Shown here: positions 50,401 to 59,557 of the stretch, in pieces
Numbering within the stretch: the first letter of the stretch is position 1
How the letters are laid out: each line of letters starts with the position of its first letter
Assembly (NCBI GenBank): GCA_030715135.1
Contig: JAUYVH010000003.1
Coordinates: 82,371 to 146,370, forward strand
DNA: 64,000 nt
Source: Keguizhuia sedimenti
GTDB lineage: Bacteria; Pseudomonadota; Gammaproteobacteria; Burkholderiales; Burkholderiaceae_D
Direction: 5' to 3'
Made by a program: the position numbers and the translations under genes
Notes under the pieces: generated by a model
The model's database searches: none
Seen by the model: the letters and a program-made list of their open reading frames with translations, nothing else
What the model was told of the DNA's origin: nothing

Positions 50401-52917
50401 CGCGATTGGCGGCTTAAAGAAGGCTTGATCGGCCAGTGCGCATTTGAGAAAAAACGCATATTGCTGACCAATGTTCCGCCTGGCTACCTCGCAATCAGCT
50501 CAGGCCTGGGATCAGCGTCTCCCTTGAATATCATCGTCCTGCCTATCATATTTGAAAACAGGGTAAAGGCCGTCGTCGAAATGGCTTCCTTTACTCCGTA
50601 CAACGCCATTCATCAGAGCTTCCTCGATCAGCTTAGCGAGTCGATCGGCATCGTTTTGAATACCATCGAAGCGAATATGCGAACCGAGGAACTACTTAAG
50701 CAATCGCAGTCGCTTGCCCAGGAACTGCAAAGCCAGCAGGAAGAACTCCGCCAGACCAACGAAGAACTGGAACATAAGGCCGGACTGCTGGAGGAGCAAA
50801 AAGCGGAAGTCGAGCGCAAGAATCGCGAAGTTGAAATTACCAAGCTCTCGCTCGAGGAAAAAGCTGAACAGCTTACGCTGACTTCCAAGTACAAATCAGA
50901 GTTCCTGTCGAGCATGTCGCATGAACTGCGGACGCCTCTCAACAGTCTTTTGATCTTGTCGCAGCAGTTAAGTGAAAATGCGGAAAGAAACCTCACTCCT
51001 CGTCAGGTCGAATTTGCCAAGACAATCTACGGGTCAGGCAAGGACCTGCTGGGATTGATCAACGAAATTCTTGATCTTTCCAAGATTGAGTCAGGCACCG
51101 TAACGCTCGATTTCAACGAGATCATGTTCGCAAGCCTGCAAGACCAGATTGAGCGAACCTTCCGACCGGTTGCGGATACCCGCCATTTGGGATTCAAGAT
51201 TGACCTTGATCCTGCCCTGCCCATATCCACATGGACCGATGAAAAGCGCCTCCTGCAAATCATCAAGAATCTGCTGTCGAACGCGTTCAAGTTCACAGAC
51301 AAGGGTGAAGTCAAGCTTAGCATTCAACCGACAATTTCCGGCTGGAGCGTTGACCACACCGGATTAAACAGCGCCGAAATGGTCATTTCGTTTGTTGTCG
51401 CCGATACCGGAATCGGGGTGGCGGCGGACAAACAGAAACTGATTTTTGAAGCATTCCAGCAAGCTGATACCGGGACATCGCGAAAATACGGCGGCACCGG
51501 CCTGGGCCTCTCAATCAGCCGCGAACTCGCGCGCCTGCTTGGCGGCGAACTGCGTCTTATTTCAAGCGAACTTGATAGAGGCAGTGTATTCGCCCTGTTC
51601 GTTCCGCTGCGCCAGGTTACGAACACCCAGGTTCTCCCGGAGCCGGTCGAGCAAGGCAAGGATCAGATTCAAAGCCGCATTAAGCTTCCCTCCCCTGCGG
51701 TTCACACACAGATCCTCGACGACAGAGAGAACATCCGCAAGAACCGCCAAGTGATGCTCATGGTGGAAAACGATATCCAGTTTGCCAATATCCTGCTGGA
51801 CGCAGCACGTGAGAAAAAGTTCTGCGGCATCGTTGCCACGCGCGGCTTGGAGGCACTGGAACTGGCAGAGCGGTTCAAGCCCTGTGCCATTACCCTGGAT
51901 TTGCATTTACCGGATATCGATGGATGGACAGTGCTGGAGCGCTTGAAGCGCGATCCGGCCACCCGCCATATTCCGGTGCAGATCTTATCCGCTGAAAATG
52001 ATCGTGCACGCGGCCTGCGTTATGGCGCCTACGATTATCTGGTTAAACCGGTCACCGCCGATGAAATTCAACAGTCCTTGGTGAAGATATCAAAATTCGC
52101 ACAACGCAAGTTGAAGGAATTGCTGCTTATTGCAGAAGATAAGCATCAATGCGACAACCTGACGAATTTAATCGGAAAGGGCGATGTTCGCATTAAAGCA
52201 ATGTCGAAAGACAAAGATGTAAAGCTTGCATTGAAAAAGAACGGTTTTGATTGTATTGTTCTGGACCTGAGTTGCTCCCAGGAGTCTTCCACGCAGTTTG
52301 TTAACCTGTTGCTGGAACAACCGACGGTTGCAGACACGCCGATCATCGTCACAGGTATGCATACACGGTCCAAGCAGGAACAAGCCAAACTGAGGCAACT
52401 GTTCAACAAGGGCATCGTCAAGGAAGTTCAGTCACTGGAGCGATTACTCGACGAAACTGCTTTATTTCTGCATCGTATGGTTTCGAGCATGCCGGACACC
52501 CAGCGAGACATGCTTGAAAAGCTTTATCAGGGTTCCGCCAGCCTCGAAAATAAAAAGGTTCTGGTCGTAGACGACGATATACGTAATATCTTTGCACTCG
52601 CCAGTGTCCTCGAACGCAACAAGATGGAAGTTATTTGTGCGGAAAATGGAAAAACCGCCATCGAATTATTGCAGCAGCACTCAGACGTCGATATTGTGCT
52701 GATGGATATAATGATGCCAGAAATGGACGGCCTGGAAACGATGCGCCGGATCCGACGATTTGATCAATATGAAAGATTGCCAATGATTGCTTTGACAGCC
52801 AAAGCAATGAAAGGTGATCGTGAGAAATGCATTGAAGCGGGAGCTTCGGATTATGTAAGCAAACCCGTTGACACAGAGCAACTATTGTCGCTGATGCGCA
52901 GTTGGCTCTACCGGTAA
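47491..52917 (+). CDS. Giant soluble hybrid histidine kinase with poly-HAMP array and three receivers
   Basis: 1,808 residues from the ATG at 47491 (AGGGG ribosome binding site). No signal or membrane segment is seen, so it should be cytoplasmic. In order: a degenerate HAMP-like unit (about 65-161); eight exact 92-residue HAMP-type repeats (162-897), each with [15 protein letters not shown] and NGDL-K-GEI-LK-T-N-MVDQL; a GAF domain (about 900-1070); and a coiled coil (1070-1130). Then come HisKA with His1144 in [11 protein letters not shown], an HATPase domain with DTGIG and [10 protein letters not shown], and three receivers with phospho-acceptor candidates D1470, D1592 and D1739. The second receiver lacks the usual PxMDG loop. 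The layout resembles fungal group III (Nik1/Os-1) osmosensor kinases and their bacterial relatives. The signal sensed is unknown. Confidence 0.93.
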   Translation: MEQLMEATVSPTEDKLDLKVLLAVLKAYRNGDFSARMPEELTGLPGKIADTLNEIIDMSSATITEFERVAQLVGKQGKVGERVELPMMRGSWERLVDSNNAMADDLVSPMNEMIRVISAVSDGNLDQQVPMEIDGLKLRGEFLKSAEIVNTMVARLGSFTSEVTRVAREVGTEGILGGQAEVKGVSGTWKDLTDSVNGMAANLTTQMRNIAYVTTAVARGDLGKTITVEAKGEILELKNTINTMVDQLSSFAAEVTRVAREVGTEGKLGGQAEVAGVSGTWRDLTESVNGMAANLTTQVRNIADVTTAVANGDLSRKITAEAKGEILQLKETVNTMVDQLSTFAAEVTRVAREVGTDGKLGGQAEVREVSGTWRDLTESVNGMAANLTNQVRNIADVTTAVARGDLSRKITVEAKGEIMELKNTINTMVDQLSTFADEVTRVAREVGTEGKLGGQGQVPGVAGTWKDLTDSVNMMASNLTSQVRNIAQVTTAVANGDLTKKITVDARGEILELKNTINIMVDQLSTFGAEVTRVAREVGTEGKLGGQAEVAGVSGTWKDLTDSVNGMASNLTAQVRNITDVTIAVANGDLSKKITVDVRGEFFQLKETINTMVDQLRSFASEVTRVAREVGIEGKLGGQAYVTGVAGTWKDLTDSVNMMASNLTDQVRNIAQVTTAVANGDLSKKVTVDVKGEILELKSTVNIMVDQLNAFAAEVTRVAREVGTEGKLGGQAEVRGISGTWKDLTDNVNFMAANLTNQVRGIARVVTAVANGDMKKKLTVEAKGEIAELADTINSMTDTLALFSDQVTSVAREVGVEGKLGGQAHVPGAAGTWRDLTDNVNELAANLTNQVRAIAEVATAVTKGDLTRSVQVEARGEVAQLKDNVNEMIRNLRETTRQNAEQDWLKTNLAKFTRLLQGQRDLVAVSELVLSELAPLINAQHGGFYMMDESEYVNPKLKLLSSYAYNDHVKRDWRLKEGLIGQCAFEKKRILLTNVPPGYLAISSGLGSASPLNIIVLPIIFENRVKAVVEMASFTPYNAIHQSFLDQLSESIGIVLNTIEANMRTEELLKQSQSLAQELQSQQEELRQTNEELEHKAGLLEEQKAEVERKNREVEITKLSLEEKAEQLTLTSKYKSEFLSSMSHELRTPLNSLLILSQQLSENAERNLTPRQVEFAKTIYGSGKDLLGLINEILDLSKIESGTVTLDFNEIMFASLQDQIERTFRPVADTRHLGFKIDLDPALPISTWTDEKRLLQIIKNLLSNAFKFTDKGEVKLSIQPTISGWSVDHTGLNSAEMVISFVVADTGIGVAADKQKLIFEAFQQADTGTSRKYGGTGLGLSISRELARLLGGELRLISSELDRGSVFALFVPLRQVTNTQVLPEPVEQGKDQIQSRIKLPSPAVHTQILDDRENIRKNRQVMLMVENDIQFANILLDAAREKKFCGIVATRGLEALELAERFKPCAITLDLHLPDIDGWTVLERLKRDPATRHIPVQILSAENDRARGLRYGAYDYLVKPVTADEIQQSLVKISKFAQRKLKELLLIAEDKHQCDNLTNLIGKGDVRIKAMSKDKDVKLALKKNGFDCIVLDLSCSQESSTQFVNLLLEQPTVADTPIIVTGMHTRSKQEQAKLRQLFNKGIVKEVQSLERLLDETALFLHRMVSSMPDTQRDMLEKLYQGSASLENKKVLVVDDDIRNIFALASVLERNKMEVICAENGKTAIELLQQHSDVDIVLMDIMMPEMDGLETMRRIRRFDQYERLPMIALTAKAMKGDREKCIEAGASDYVSKPVDTEQLLSLMRSWLYR
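47974..50181 (+). repeat. Eight tandem 276-bp coding repeats (HAMP units)
   Basis: Equivalent codons (the E/Q of [10 protein letters not shown]) fall at 47974, 48250, 48526, 48802, 49078, 49354, 49630 and 49906, exactly 276 bases apart with no insertion or deletion. A diverged unit of 291 bases precedes them from 47683. The units differ at many silent and some replacement positions, so the array is old rather than freshly amplified. Confidence 0.95.
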
Positions 52918-53056
52918 TCATGCAACAATGTGCTTACCGCATATCGCCCGCACATATGTCTGCCGGCACGAGAAATACAACACACAAAACAATCAATACC
53001 GAAATACCAATAGATGATGTTAAGCACTCCAATATTGTATGCAGTGTGGAACTAAG

Positions 53057-54205
53057 ATGAGCACCAATCAACAAGAGATTCCTGCTCTAAAGGCAAATGG
53101 CAATTTGCGCCAGCCGCTTTCTCCGGACGGCATACCCGCTTCCATACTGGTTGTCGATGACAGCCCGGCTAAGCAAAAGGCCGTTGTCTCCATCGTTTCA
53201 CGCATGGGACTGGACGTAACCACTGCCTCATCCGGACGAGAGGCGTTGCGCCTGCTTTTAAAACAAGATTTTGCAGTGATTCTTCTCGACGTCAAAATGC
53301 CGGTCATGGACGGATTCGAAACGGCAACACTTATTCACGGCCGCCCGCGCTCCGCGCATACCCCGATCATTTTCATTACCGCCGAAGCGGATTCGGATTC
53401 CGAACGATTCCTGGCCTATACAATGGGCGCCGTCGACTATATTTTTTCGCCGATTGTCCCAGAGGTCCTCTGTGCGAAGCTTCGTGTTTTCGTAGATTTG
53501 TTCTATATGCAGCGCAAGCTCATTCTGCAGGCAGATGAGTTACGGCAATCGAAGCAATTGTTGCGGCAGCTCGCCTCGCACCAGGAAATGATCAAGGAAG
53601 AAGAGCGTAAACGCATTGCACGCGAAATTCACGATGAGCTGGGGCAGAATCTGCTCGCCTTGCGAATCGATGCATCAATGCTGCATGCGCGTACTGCAAG
53701 GATGCATCCGAAGCTTAACGAAAAAGCGGCACACGCCCTCAATCACATCGACACTACGATAAAAAGCGTGCGCAGCATCATTAACAACCTGCGGCCGCCA
53801 GTATTGGACTTAGGACTACAGGCAGCAATCGAATGGCAGATCCAGGAATTCCGCCGTCGCAGCGGCATCAGCTGCGAATTGACCGTTGTGACCGAGGAAT
53901 TCGACAAAGATCTGGGTGAAAAATGTGCGACCGCCCTTTTCCGTATTCTTCAGGAATCGCTGACCAATGTCATCCGTCATGCCAAAGCCAGCCAAGTCGA
54001 TGTGGTTCTCAGCAAAGAAAGCGGATGGCTCGGCATGAAAATCAGTGATAACGGAATCGGCTTGCGTCAGGACCAGACCAAGAGAGGACAAACCTTCGGG
54101 CTTCAAGGTATCGACGAGCGTATTCAAATGCTCGGCGGCGAATTGAAAATTGAAAGCGTGCCTGGGCAGGGTACCTCACTCACTATTTCAATGCCTGTCA
54201 ATTAA
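53057..54205 (+). CDS. Receiver-HisKA_3 hybrid sensor kinase (NarX/UhpB-type core)
   Basis: 382 residues. The receiver (about 35-150) has phospho-acceptor D78 in ILLDVKMPVMDGF. A coiled linker precedes the HisKA_3 dimerisation domain with His192 in EERKRIAREIHDELGQNL, then an HATPase (NVIRHAKASQ N-box, ISDNGIGL, FGLQGIDERI). It is soluble. This core normally phosphorylates LuxR/NarL-type regulators, and none is encoded here. It follows the giant kinase by 139 bases in the same direction, so the two probably form a relay. The start at 53057 has GGA at good spacing; an upstream ATG at 53039 is possible. Confidence 0.9.
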   Translation: MSTNQQEIPALKANGNLRQPLSPDGIPASILVVDDSPAKQKAVVSIVSRMGLDVTTASSGREALRLLLKQDFAVILLDVKMPVMDGFETATLIHGRPRSAHTPIIFITAEADSDSERFLAYTMGAVDYIFSPIVPEVLCAKLRVFVDLFYMQRKLILQADELRQSKQLLRQLASHQEMIKEEERKRIAREIHDELGQNLLALRIDASMLHARTARMHPKLNEKAAHALNHIDTTIKSVRSIINNLRPPVLDLGLQAAIEWQIQEFRRRSGISCELTVVTEEFDKDLGEKCATALFRILQESLTNVIRHAKASQVDVVLSKESGWLGMKISDNGIGLRQDQTKRGQTFGLQGIDERIQMLGGELKIESVPGQGTSLTISMPVN

Positions 54206-54278
54206 GGCTCTCTCATCACTTGCACACTACCTGCGTATCGGTCATCCGGTCTTTCGCACACCGGCAACTCGATTTTCT

Positions 54279-54470
54279 TTATGAGTTCCTGCGCGGGTAG
54301 CCTTCCTTGAGAATTCGGTCCCAGACGATATTCTTTTCTTCCTGGGTCATAAAAACCCATTGCGCCACTTCGTCTACAGTTCTACCGCATCCCCGGCATA
54401 TTTCGTCAAACGTGGTCGAACATACAGCCACACAGGGCGTGTCCGGATATGGAGGGGTGATCTTTTTCAT
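54279..54470 (-). CDS. DUF1289 small protein
   Basis: 63 residues. Four cysteines in PCVAVCSTTFDEICRGCGRT, followed by EVAQWVFMTQEEKNIVWDRIL, match the DUF1289 family. The four cysteines could bind a metal or Fe-S cluster, which is inference. It faces the plus-strand kinase genes tail to tail. Confidence 0.88.
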   Translation of the reverse strand: MKKITPPYPDTPCVAVCSTTFDEICRGCGRTVDEVAQWVFMTQEEKNIVWDRILKEGYPRRNS

Positions 54471-54599
54471 CGAGAGATAATTCTATGGGAAACAGTATCC
54501 AATTTTATCGTGCATTGGACGAAGTGCATTATGCAAATTTTATGGCTGTCATCATCCGGCCTGTTTGATTCGAGCCGATAAAGAGGAAGAGATGAAAAT

Positions 54600-54626
54600 A
54601 AAAAAGCCGCACATAGCGGCTTTTTT
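54600..54626. terminator. Bidirectional terminator
   Basis: A perfect 11-bp stem (AAAAAAGCCGC with its complement) with a 5-base loop and A/T tracts on both sides. It terminates the minus-strand PhnD-like gene 17 bases after its stop and could also stop plus-strand readthrough. Confidence 0.85.
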
Positions 54627-54642
54627 AAAGCGTTCAAGATTG

Positions 54643-55455
54643 TTAGAGACCTAATCGTACAGCTGCCTCGGTCATCGCCTCATTGTTCCAAGGTACGAAT
54701 CCAGAAATATTGATCTTGGAAAGAATCACCTTTCCGGGTTCACTCTCGGACAGATTCAACAGGATAGATTGGACCTTCGCACGTTCGGCCTCGCTGATTT
54801 TCTTGGAGACAAGAAACTGCTTGATCGGAACCGGCTTGGTCTCAGCGATCACACGACCGCCTTTTGCGACCCATGCCTTTGCCACTGCGCCAGAACCGGT
54901 TACGCCCGCTTCGGCAAAGCCATTTTCAATCATGAATGGGACGGCGTCCTGATAGCGTGTCGCAGTGAAGTATTTTTCCGGCTCCGGAAACTTAAGGTCC
55001 CGCAAGTTTGCCGTGAACATGAATGTCGTAATGGACTCGATGCTGGGCACACCAATCTTTTTTCCCTTCAAGTCTTCCATGGATTTCAAGGGAGAATCAC
55101 TTTTCACCATCACCCGTGCGCGATAATCAGTAAAGCCTTTAGCGGTAGCAAGACCGACATAATTGTCGCTTCTTACGGCTTTGAGGCCAACATGAGCGGG
55201 ATGAATAAAGACCAGATCATACTTGGACGCTGCCAGCCCCTTTTCAAAATCGGAATACTTGTCGACTTTCTGGACTTTTATGGGTCGCTTCAATTCCTTG
55301 GAGAGTAAGTCGAGGAGCGGCTTGTAGCGCTCGCTGGTAGGTCCACCGTCCTGATAAGTAACACCTTCATTGATTGCCAAGATCATTTCCTGCGCCATGA
55401 CAGGGCTAAGGAAAAACGTCGTGACCACCGCTACGGAAATGAATCTAGAAAACAT
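54643..55455 (-). CDS. PhnD-like periplasmic phosphate/phosphonate-type binding protein
   Basis: 270 residues. The signal peptide MFSRFISVAVVTTFFLSPVMA precedes a two-lobe periplasmic binding domain of the PhnD/SsuA/THI5-like group (EGVTYQDGGPTSERYKPLLDLLSKELKRPI; YDLVFIHPAHVGLKAV; LKGKKIGVPSIESITTFMF; AGVTGSGAVAKAWVAKGG). It ends in its own terminator. No ABC permease or ATPase gene is adjacent. It may serve a distant transporter or act as a ligand sensor partner. The ligand cannot be predicted. Confidence 0.83.
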   Translation of the reverse strand: MFSRFISVAVVTTFFLSPVMAQEMILAINEGVTYQDGGPTSERYKPLLDLLSKELKRPIKVQKVDKYSDFEKGLAASKYDLVFIHPAHVGLKAVRSDNYVGLATAKGFTDYRARVMVKSDSPLKSMEDLKGKKIGVPSIESITTFMFTANLRDLKFPEPEKYFTATRYQDAVPFMIENGFAEAGVTGSGAVAKAWVAKGGRVIAETKPVPIKQFLVSKKISEAERAKVQSILLNLSESEPGKVILSKINISGFVPWNNEAMTEAAVRLGL

Positions 55456-55977
55456 ACGGACTGGCTCCTCCCTCAGGAAATTTGTATCGATTCTTGTTTT
55501 AGCGATGCAAATTCATTTTGTCATCGAATTGCATCTGTTATGGGTACAGATCGTTTATTAACGACAATAATAAGATAGTTTCTCTAGTGAACTACTTTTT
55601 TAAGGCCAATATTAATTTATTTTGTAAAAATTCTTCCAATGCCCGCGTAACCTGTTGCTATATTGCAATAGCATTTTCAATCAGCTCTACCCGATTTATG
55701 GAGTTGCAAATTTCTTAATTAATTTCAGGAGATTGAAATAATTGATGAAGGAAAGAGAGCAAGGCATTAAAAATAAACATGCCTTGTCTTAAAGCAATGC
55801 TTTTTTACTTACGGCAACCTTATCCCGTACAAAAACGCGGGATTTTATTGTGAAACGAATCGGGGCTGGGAGCGAATTTCGAGAGCGGGATTAAGACGGT
55901 TCTTTAAAGCACATCCGGCATGCAAACTTTCTTGCAGACTTGGTTTCCATTGCTGAACACCTGCCCTCACCCCATGA
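55456..55977. other. AT-rich intergenic region
   Basis: 522 bases between the DUF4124 stop and the PhnD-like start. It is AT-rich near the PhnD-like promoter side. It contains one hairpin (CAAGGCAT/ATGCCTTG, 55760-55767 and 55779-55786) but no ORF or RNA gene that I can support. Confidence 0.4.
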
Positions 55978-56451
55978 TCAACGACGACAATAGGTAGCAA
56001 TGTCCTGCATGGCTTTCTTCTCGACGGCATTGCGCTCTTCATCTTCCATGTAAACCCGCTCCCCTTTGTCATTCAGCCTGAATACCACTTTCCCATCCAG
56101 CATCTGCAATGCATGGCGTGCATTCATGCAAATCTGCTGCGCGGCAGCTACCGGTGCAGCCTCTTTTTCTGCCTGCATTTGCCTTTCTATTCGTCTCTTA
56201 CGAAATTCACGATCATTATCTTCCCAAGTAGAAGTTGGCGTGGTTGCCTGTCGGTCCGGGTTTACCTTGAGCAGCTGAGGCTCCTTCCGTTCTGAAGGCG
56301 GCCTGTCGCCATATTGAGTTTTACCATTCTGATCAACCCATTTATAAATTTGCGCAGTTGTCGAAACAGGAAGCAGTAAAGATACAAGCAAGAATAAAGC
56401 GGGATATAAAAATTTGGATCGCAAGCTAGCATTCTCCTTCGCGAAGCGCAT
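55978..56451 (-). CDS. DUF4124-domain exported protein
   Basis: 157 residues. A signal segment (FLYPALFLLVSLLLPVSTTA) is followed by the DUF4124 core QIYKWVDQNGKTQYGDRPP, a charged linker and an ICMNARHALQMLDGKVVFRLNDKGERVYMEDEERNA C-terminal segment (described by features only, with a Cys near 110 and one near the end). It is probably periplasmic; function unknown. The upstream side is the structured region at 56452-56834. A shorter start within the first 16 residues is possible. Confidence 0.75.
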   Translation of the reverse strand: MRFAKENASLRSKFLYPALFLLVSLLLPVSTTAQIYKWVDQNGKTQYGDRPPSERKEPQLLKVNPDRQATTPTSTWEDNDREFRKRRIERQMQAEKEAAPVAAAQQICMNARHALQMLDGKVVFRLNDKGERVYMEDEERNAVEKKAMQDIATYCRR

Positions 56452-56834
56452 AGAACACTCATGAGCCTCAAATAAACCGTCTCATACATCCCAGTCCTGA
56501 TGAAAAGCGATTTCGCCGATATTCAAATCGCTTTTCATACCTGACCAAAGTGAGGAGTTCGCTATTACACGATGAAAAGCGTAATTAGCCCATCCCATAA
56601 ATATGGGATTTCTGTTTATTTACCCCTTCCAAGCGACCTAAAAGTAGACGAGTAGCCTATTTTGAGCGGAGGAAGGCAGATTACTTCTCCAGGACTGTCA
56701 AAATTTTTGCGTATGGCCGCCTGTCGGACTGCCGAGTTCGGCGACGGGAACTATCCCTACGGGCGCATCTCATATCATTAAAAGCCTGGCTGGCATTAGG
56801 GTTCCGTCCGACCTTCACTACATATGGGTACAAC
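56452..56834. other. Structured intergenic region with inverted repeats
   Basis: It contains a perfect 13-bp inverted repeat (arms 56501-56513 and 56525-56537), an 18-base palindrome ATCCCATAAATATGGGAT (56592-56609), and an 11-base direct repeat GATGAAAAGCG (56499-56509 and 56571-56581). A GC-rich hairpin-prone stretch (56700-56770) precedes the 58-residue ORF. I could not match it to a known riboswitch or sRNA. It probably holds divergent promoters for the DUF4124 gene and the small ORF. Confidence 0.5.
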
Positions 56835-57011
56835 ATGGCTACCACATATCAAGGAATTTATACTTACAAGGATGCGCACGGAAAAATTGAGGCCGTCCAG
56901 ATAGAAGACAGCTTCGGCAAAGGATCCACTTTGCCAATTGAAGAATATATTCGGCAGAAAATCGAGCCGCCGGCGGAGGTATTGCCAGACAAGAATAGCT
57001 ATTTACAGTAG
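56835..57011 (+). CDS. 58-residue small protein, unrecognised
   Basis: The plus-strand ATG at 56835 opens 58 codons starting MATTYQGIYTYKDAHGKIEA, continuing QIEDSFGKGSTLPIEEYIRQK, and ending at TAG. The composition looks like a folded small protein: beta-strand-like start, acidic, with a Gly-Lys turn. It has no signal peptide and only a weak ribosome binding site. The TYKDAHGKI segment faintly recalls the YKWVDxxGK pattern of DUF4124, but without an export signal. I do not assign a function. Confidence 0.5.
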   Translation: MATTYQGIYTYKDAHGKIEAVQIEDSFGKGSTLPIEEYIRQKIEPPAEVLPDKNSYLQ

Positions 57012-57280
57012 ACAACCTCAAACCGTGATGCAGGTTTCAAGAGAGAGAATACCGGTCCTATACAAGATCAGGTTTCTACCATAGACATATGCCCGGGCTG
57101 GCATCAATCTTGTATTTCTACACTTCATTTCAACGATTCAGTCGATTGCCGGGACAGGAAGCGACTCAGCGAAATCCGGCACTACCATTATTCCTGTTCT
57201 GATTACGCCGGAAATGGTTGCAGGAAAATGGATTATTTACGCCTGAACGTGTTTGTCGCAAATTTAGTTGGCGCAATACT

Positions 57281-57697
57281 TTATTCTTCTCGCTCTAAGC
57301 CATCGTAATACTCACGCAAATTTGCCAGTTCCTGAAGTACGTCGAATGGAAAGCCCTTCCGTCCTCCCCGGTCGTCGAGCATGTACTCATTCAAAAGCCT
57401 GTCCACTACTTTTGGACGCTCCGCTGCATGCGCTAATTTATTGGCTACACGAGGGAATTTTAATATCAAATTTCTGGGACGAACCGAAGCCGGAAGGCCT
57501 CGCAGCCATTCGATCAAGGCAGGCGTAATTGTCAAAGCCTCGAGCTTAACCGGCTTCCGGATTTCTTCATAGTTTTTAGGAGAATGCCGCTGGTGGGCAT
57601 CTGCCGGTTGGCGGCTGCGATATCCCGCGAACTTGAAAGAAAAATTATCCACGGCCGGCTCCGGAAAAAGACCTTCCACAAGATCTTTCCGAATCAT
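57281..57697 (-). CDS. Conserved-looking hypothetical protein
   Basis: 138 residues without signal or membrane segments. The C-terminal half (PRNLILKFPRVANKLA, then RLLNEYMLDDRGGRKGFPFDVLQEL) resembles, from memory, uncharacterised betaproteobacterial proteins with an R-G-x-R-x-GFP motif. The function is unknown. The ATG at 57697 is the first in frame. Its codon use looks coding. It is isolated, with the tRNA-Ser terminator upstream and the small-protein region downstream. Confidence 0.65.
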   Translation of the reverse strand: MIRKDLVEGLFPEPAVDNFSFKFAGYRSRQPADAHQRHSPKNYEEIRKPVKLEALTITPALIEWLRGLPASVRPRNLILKFPRVANKLAHAAERPKVVDRLLNEYMLDDRGGRKGFPFDVLQELANLREYYDGLEREE

Positions 57698-57861
57698 AGC
57701 CGCAACAAATTATTTTTCTATAGCTTGGTTCACTCAATCAACCAAGTCTTTGATTCCACTCAATTAATTCAAGCTACTCATACGCTTGCTTTGAGTGCAC
57801 AGGCATTGATGCCAAATATGGCTTTGATTTTCAGCTTTTGGCCACTTTATCAAAACGCATG

Positions 57862-57897
57862 TAAAAAAACCCGTGAGACTTATTAAGTCGCACGGGT
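57862..57897 (-). terminator. Terminator of the serS-tRNA-Ser transcript
   Basis: Arms ACCCGTG(A)GACTT and AAGTC(G)CACGGGT with a short AT loop. On the minus strand it is followed by seven T. It lies 26 bases after the tRNA-Ser 3' end. Confidence 0.8.
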
Positions 57898-57922
57898 TCT
57901 TGTAGCTTGCCTGCTGTATTAG

Positions 57923-58012
57923 TGGCGGAAAGGGAGGGATTCGAACCCTCGGTACGCTTGCACGTACGCCTGATTTCGAGTCAGGTACATTCGACCACTC
58001 TGCCACCTTTCC
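57923..58012 (-). tRNA. tRNA-Ser (anticodon CGA)
   Basis: 90 bases with a long variable arm and encoded CCA (57923-57925). It starts GGAAAGGTGGC. The anticodon arm CTGA-CTCGAAA-TCAG gives CGA, reading TCG codons. The variable arm is GTACG-TGCAA-GCGTAC, and the T arm contains GTTCGAATC. It lies 130 bases downstream of serS, the enzyme that charges it. Confidence 0.97.
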
Positions 58013-58142
58013 TGTCATTCATTTCACTGCATGTTGATAGAGCAGCAAAGCGCGTAATTATAGCAGACTCTTGCCGGGCGGGTAAGTCAGTTTATTTTCC
58101 TAAACGAACTTTATTAGCGCCTGCAATGCTTTTTCGCTCCAG

Positions 58143-59453
<1,311 letters not shown>

Positions 59454-59557
59454 TTATTGCAAAGCCGTCATTGTACCAAGCCAGGCGAATGAAGCCCCTA
59501 GTCTTATATCAAGTTCGTTTGCGGTTAATGACCCTTACCGAACCGATTGCAAAAGCA

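Noticed and set aside
56700..56800. Possible riboswitch (GEMM, guanidine or similar) before the 58-residue ORF.
   Set aside because: Hairpins are present, but I could not match the conserved core of any riboswitch class I know. It is kept only as a structured region.
57012..57280. Possible gene remnant between the 58-residue ORF and the hypothetical gene.
   Set aside because: Only very short frames without convincing composition were found in either direction.
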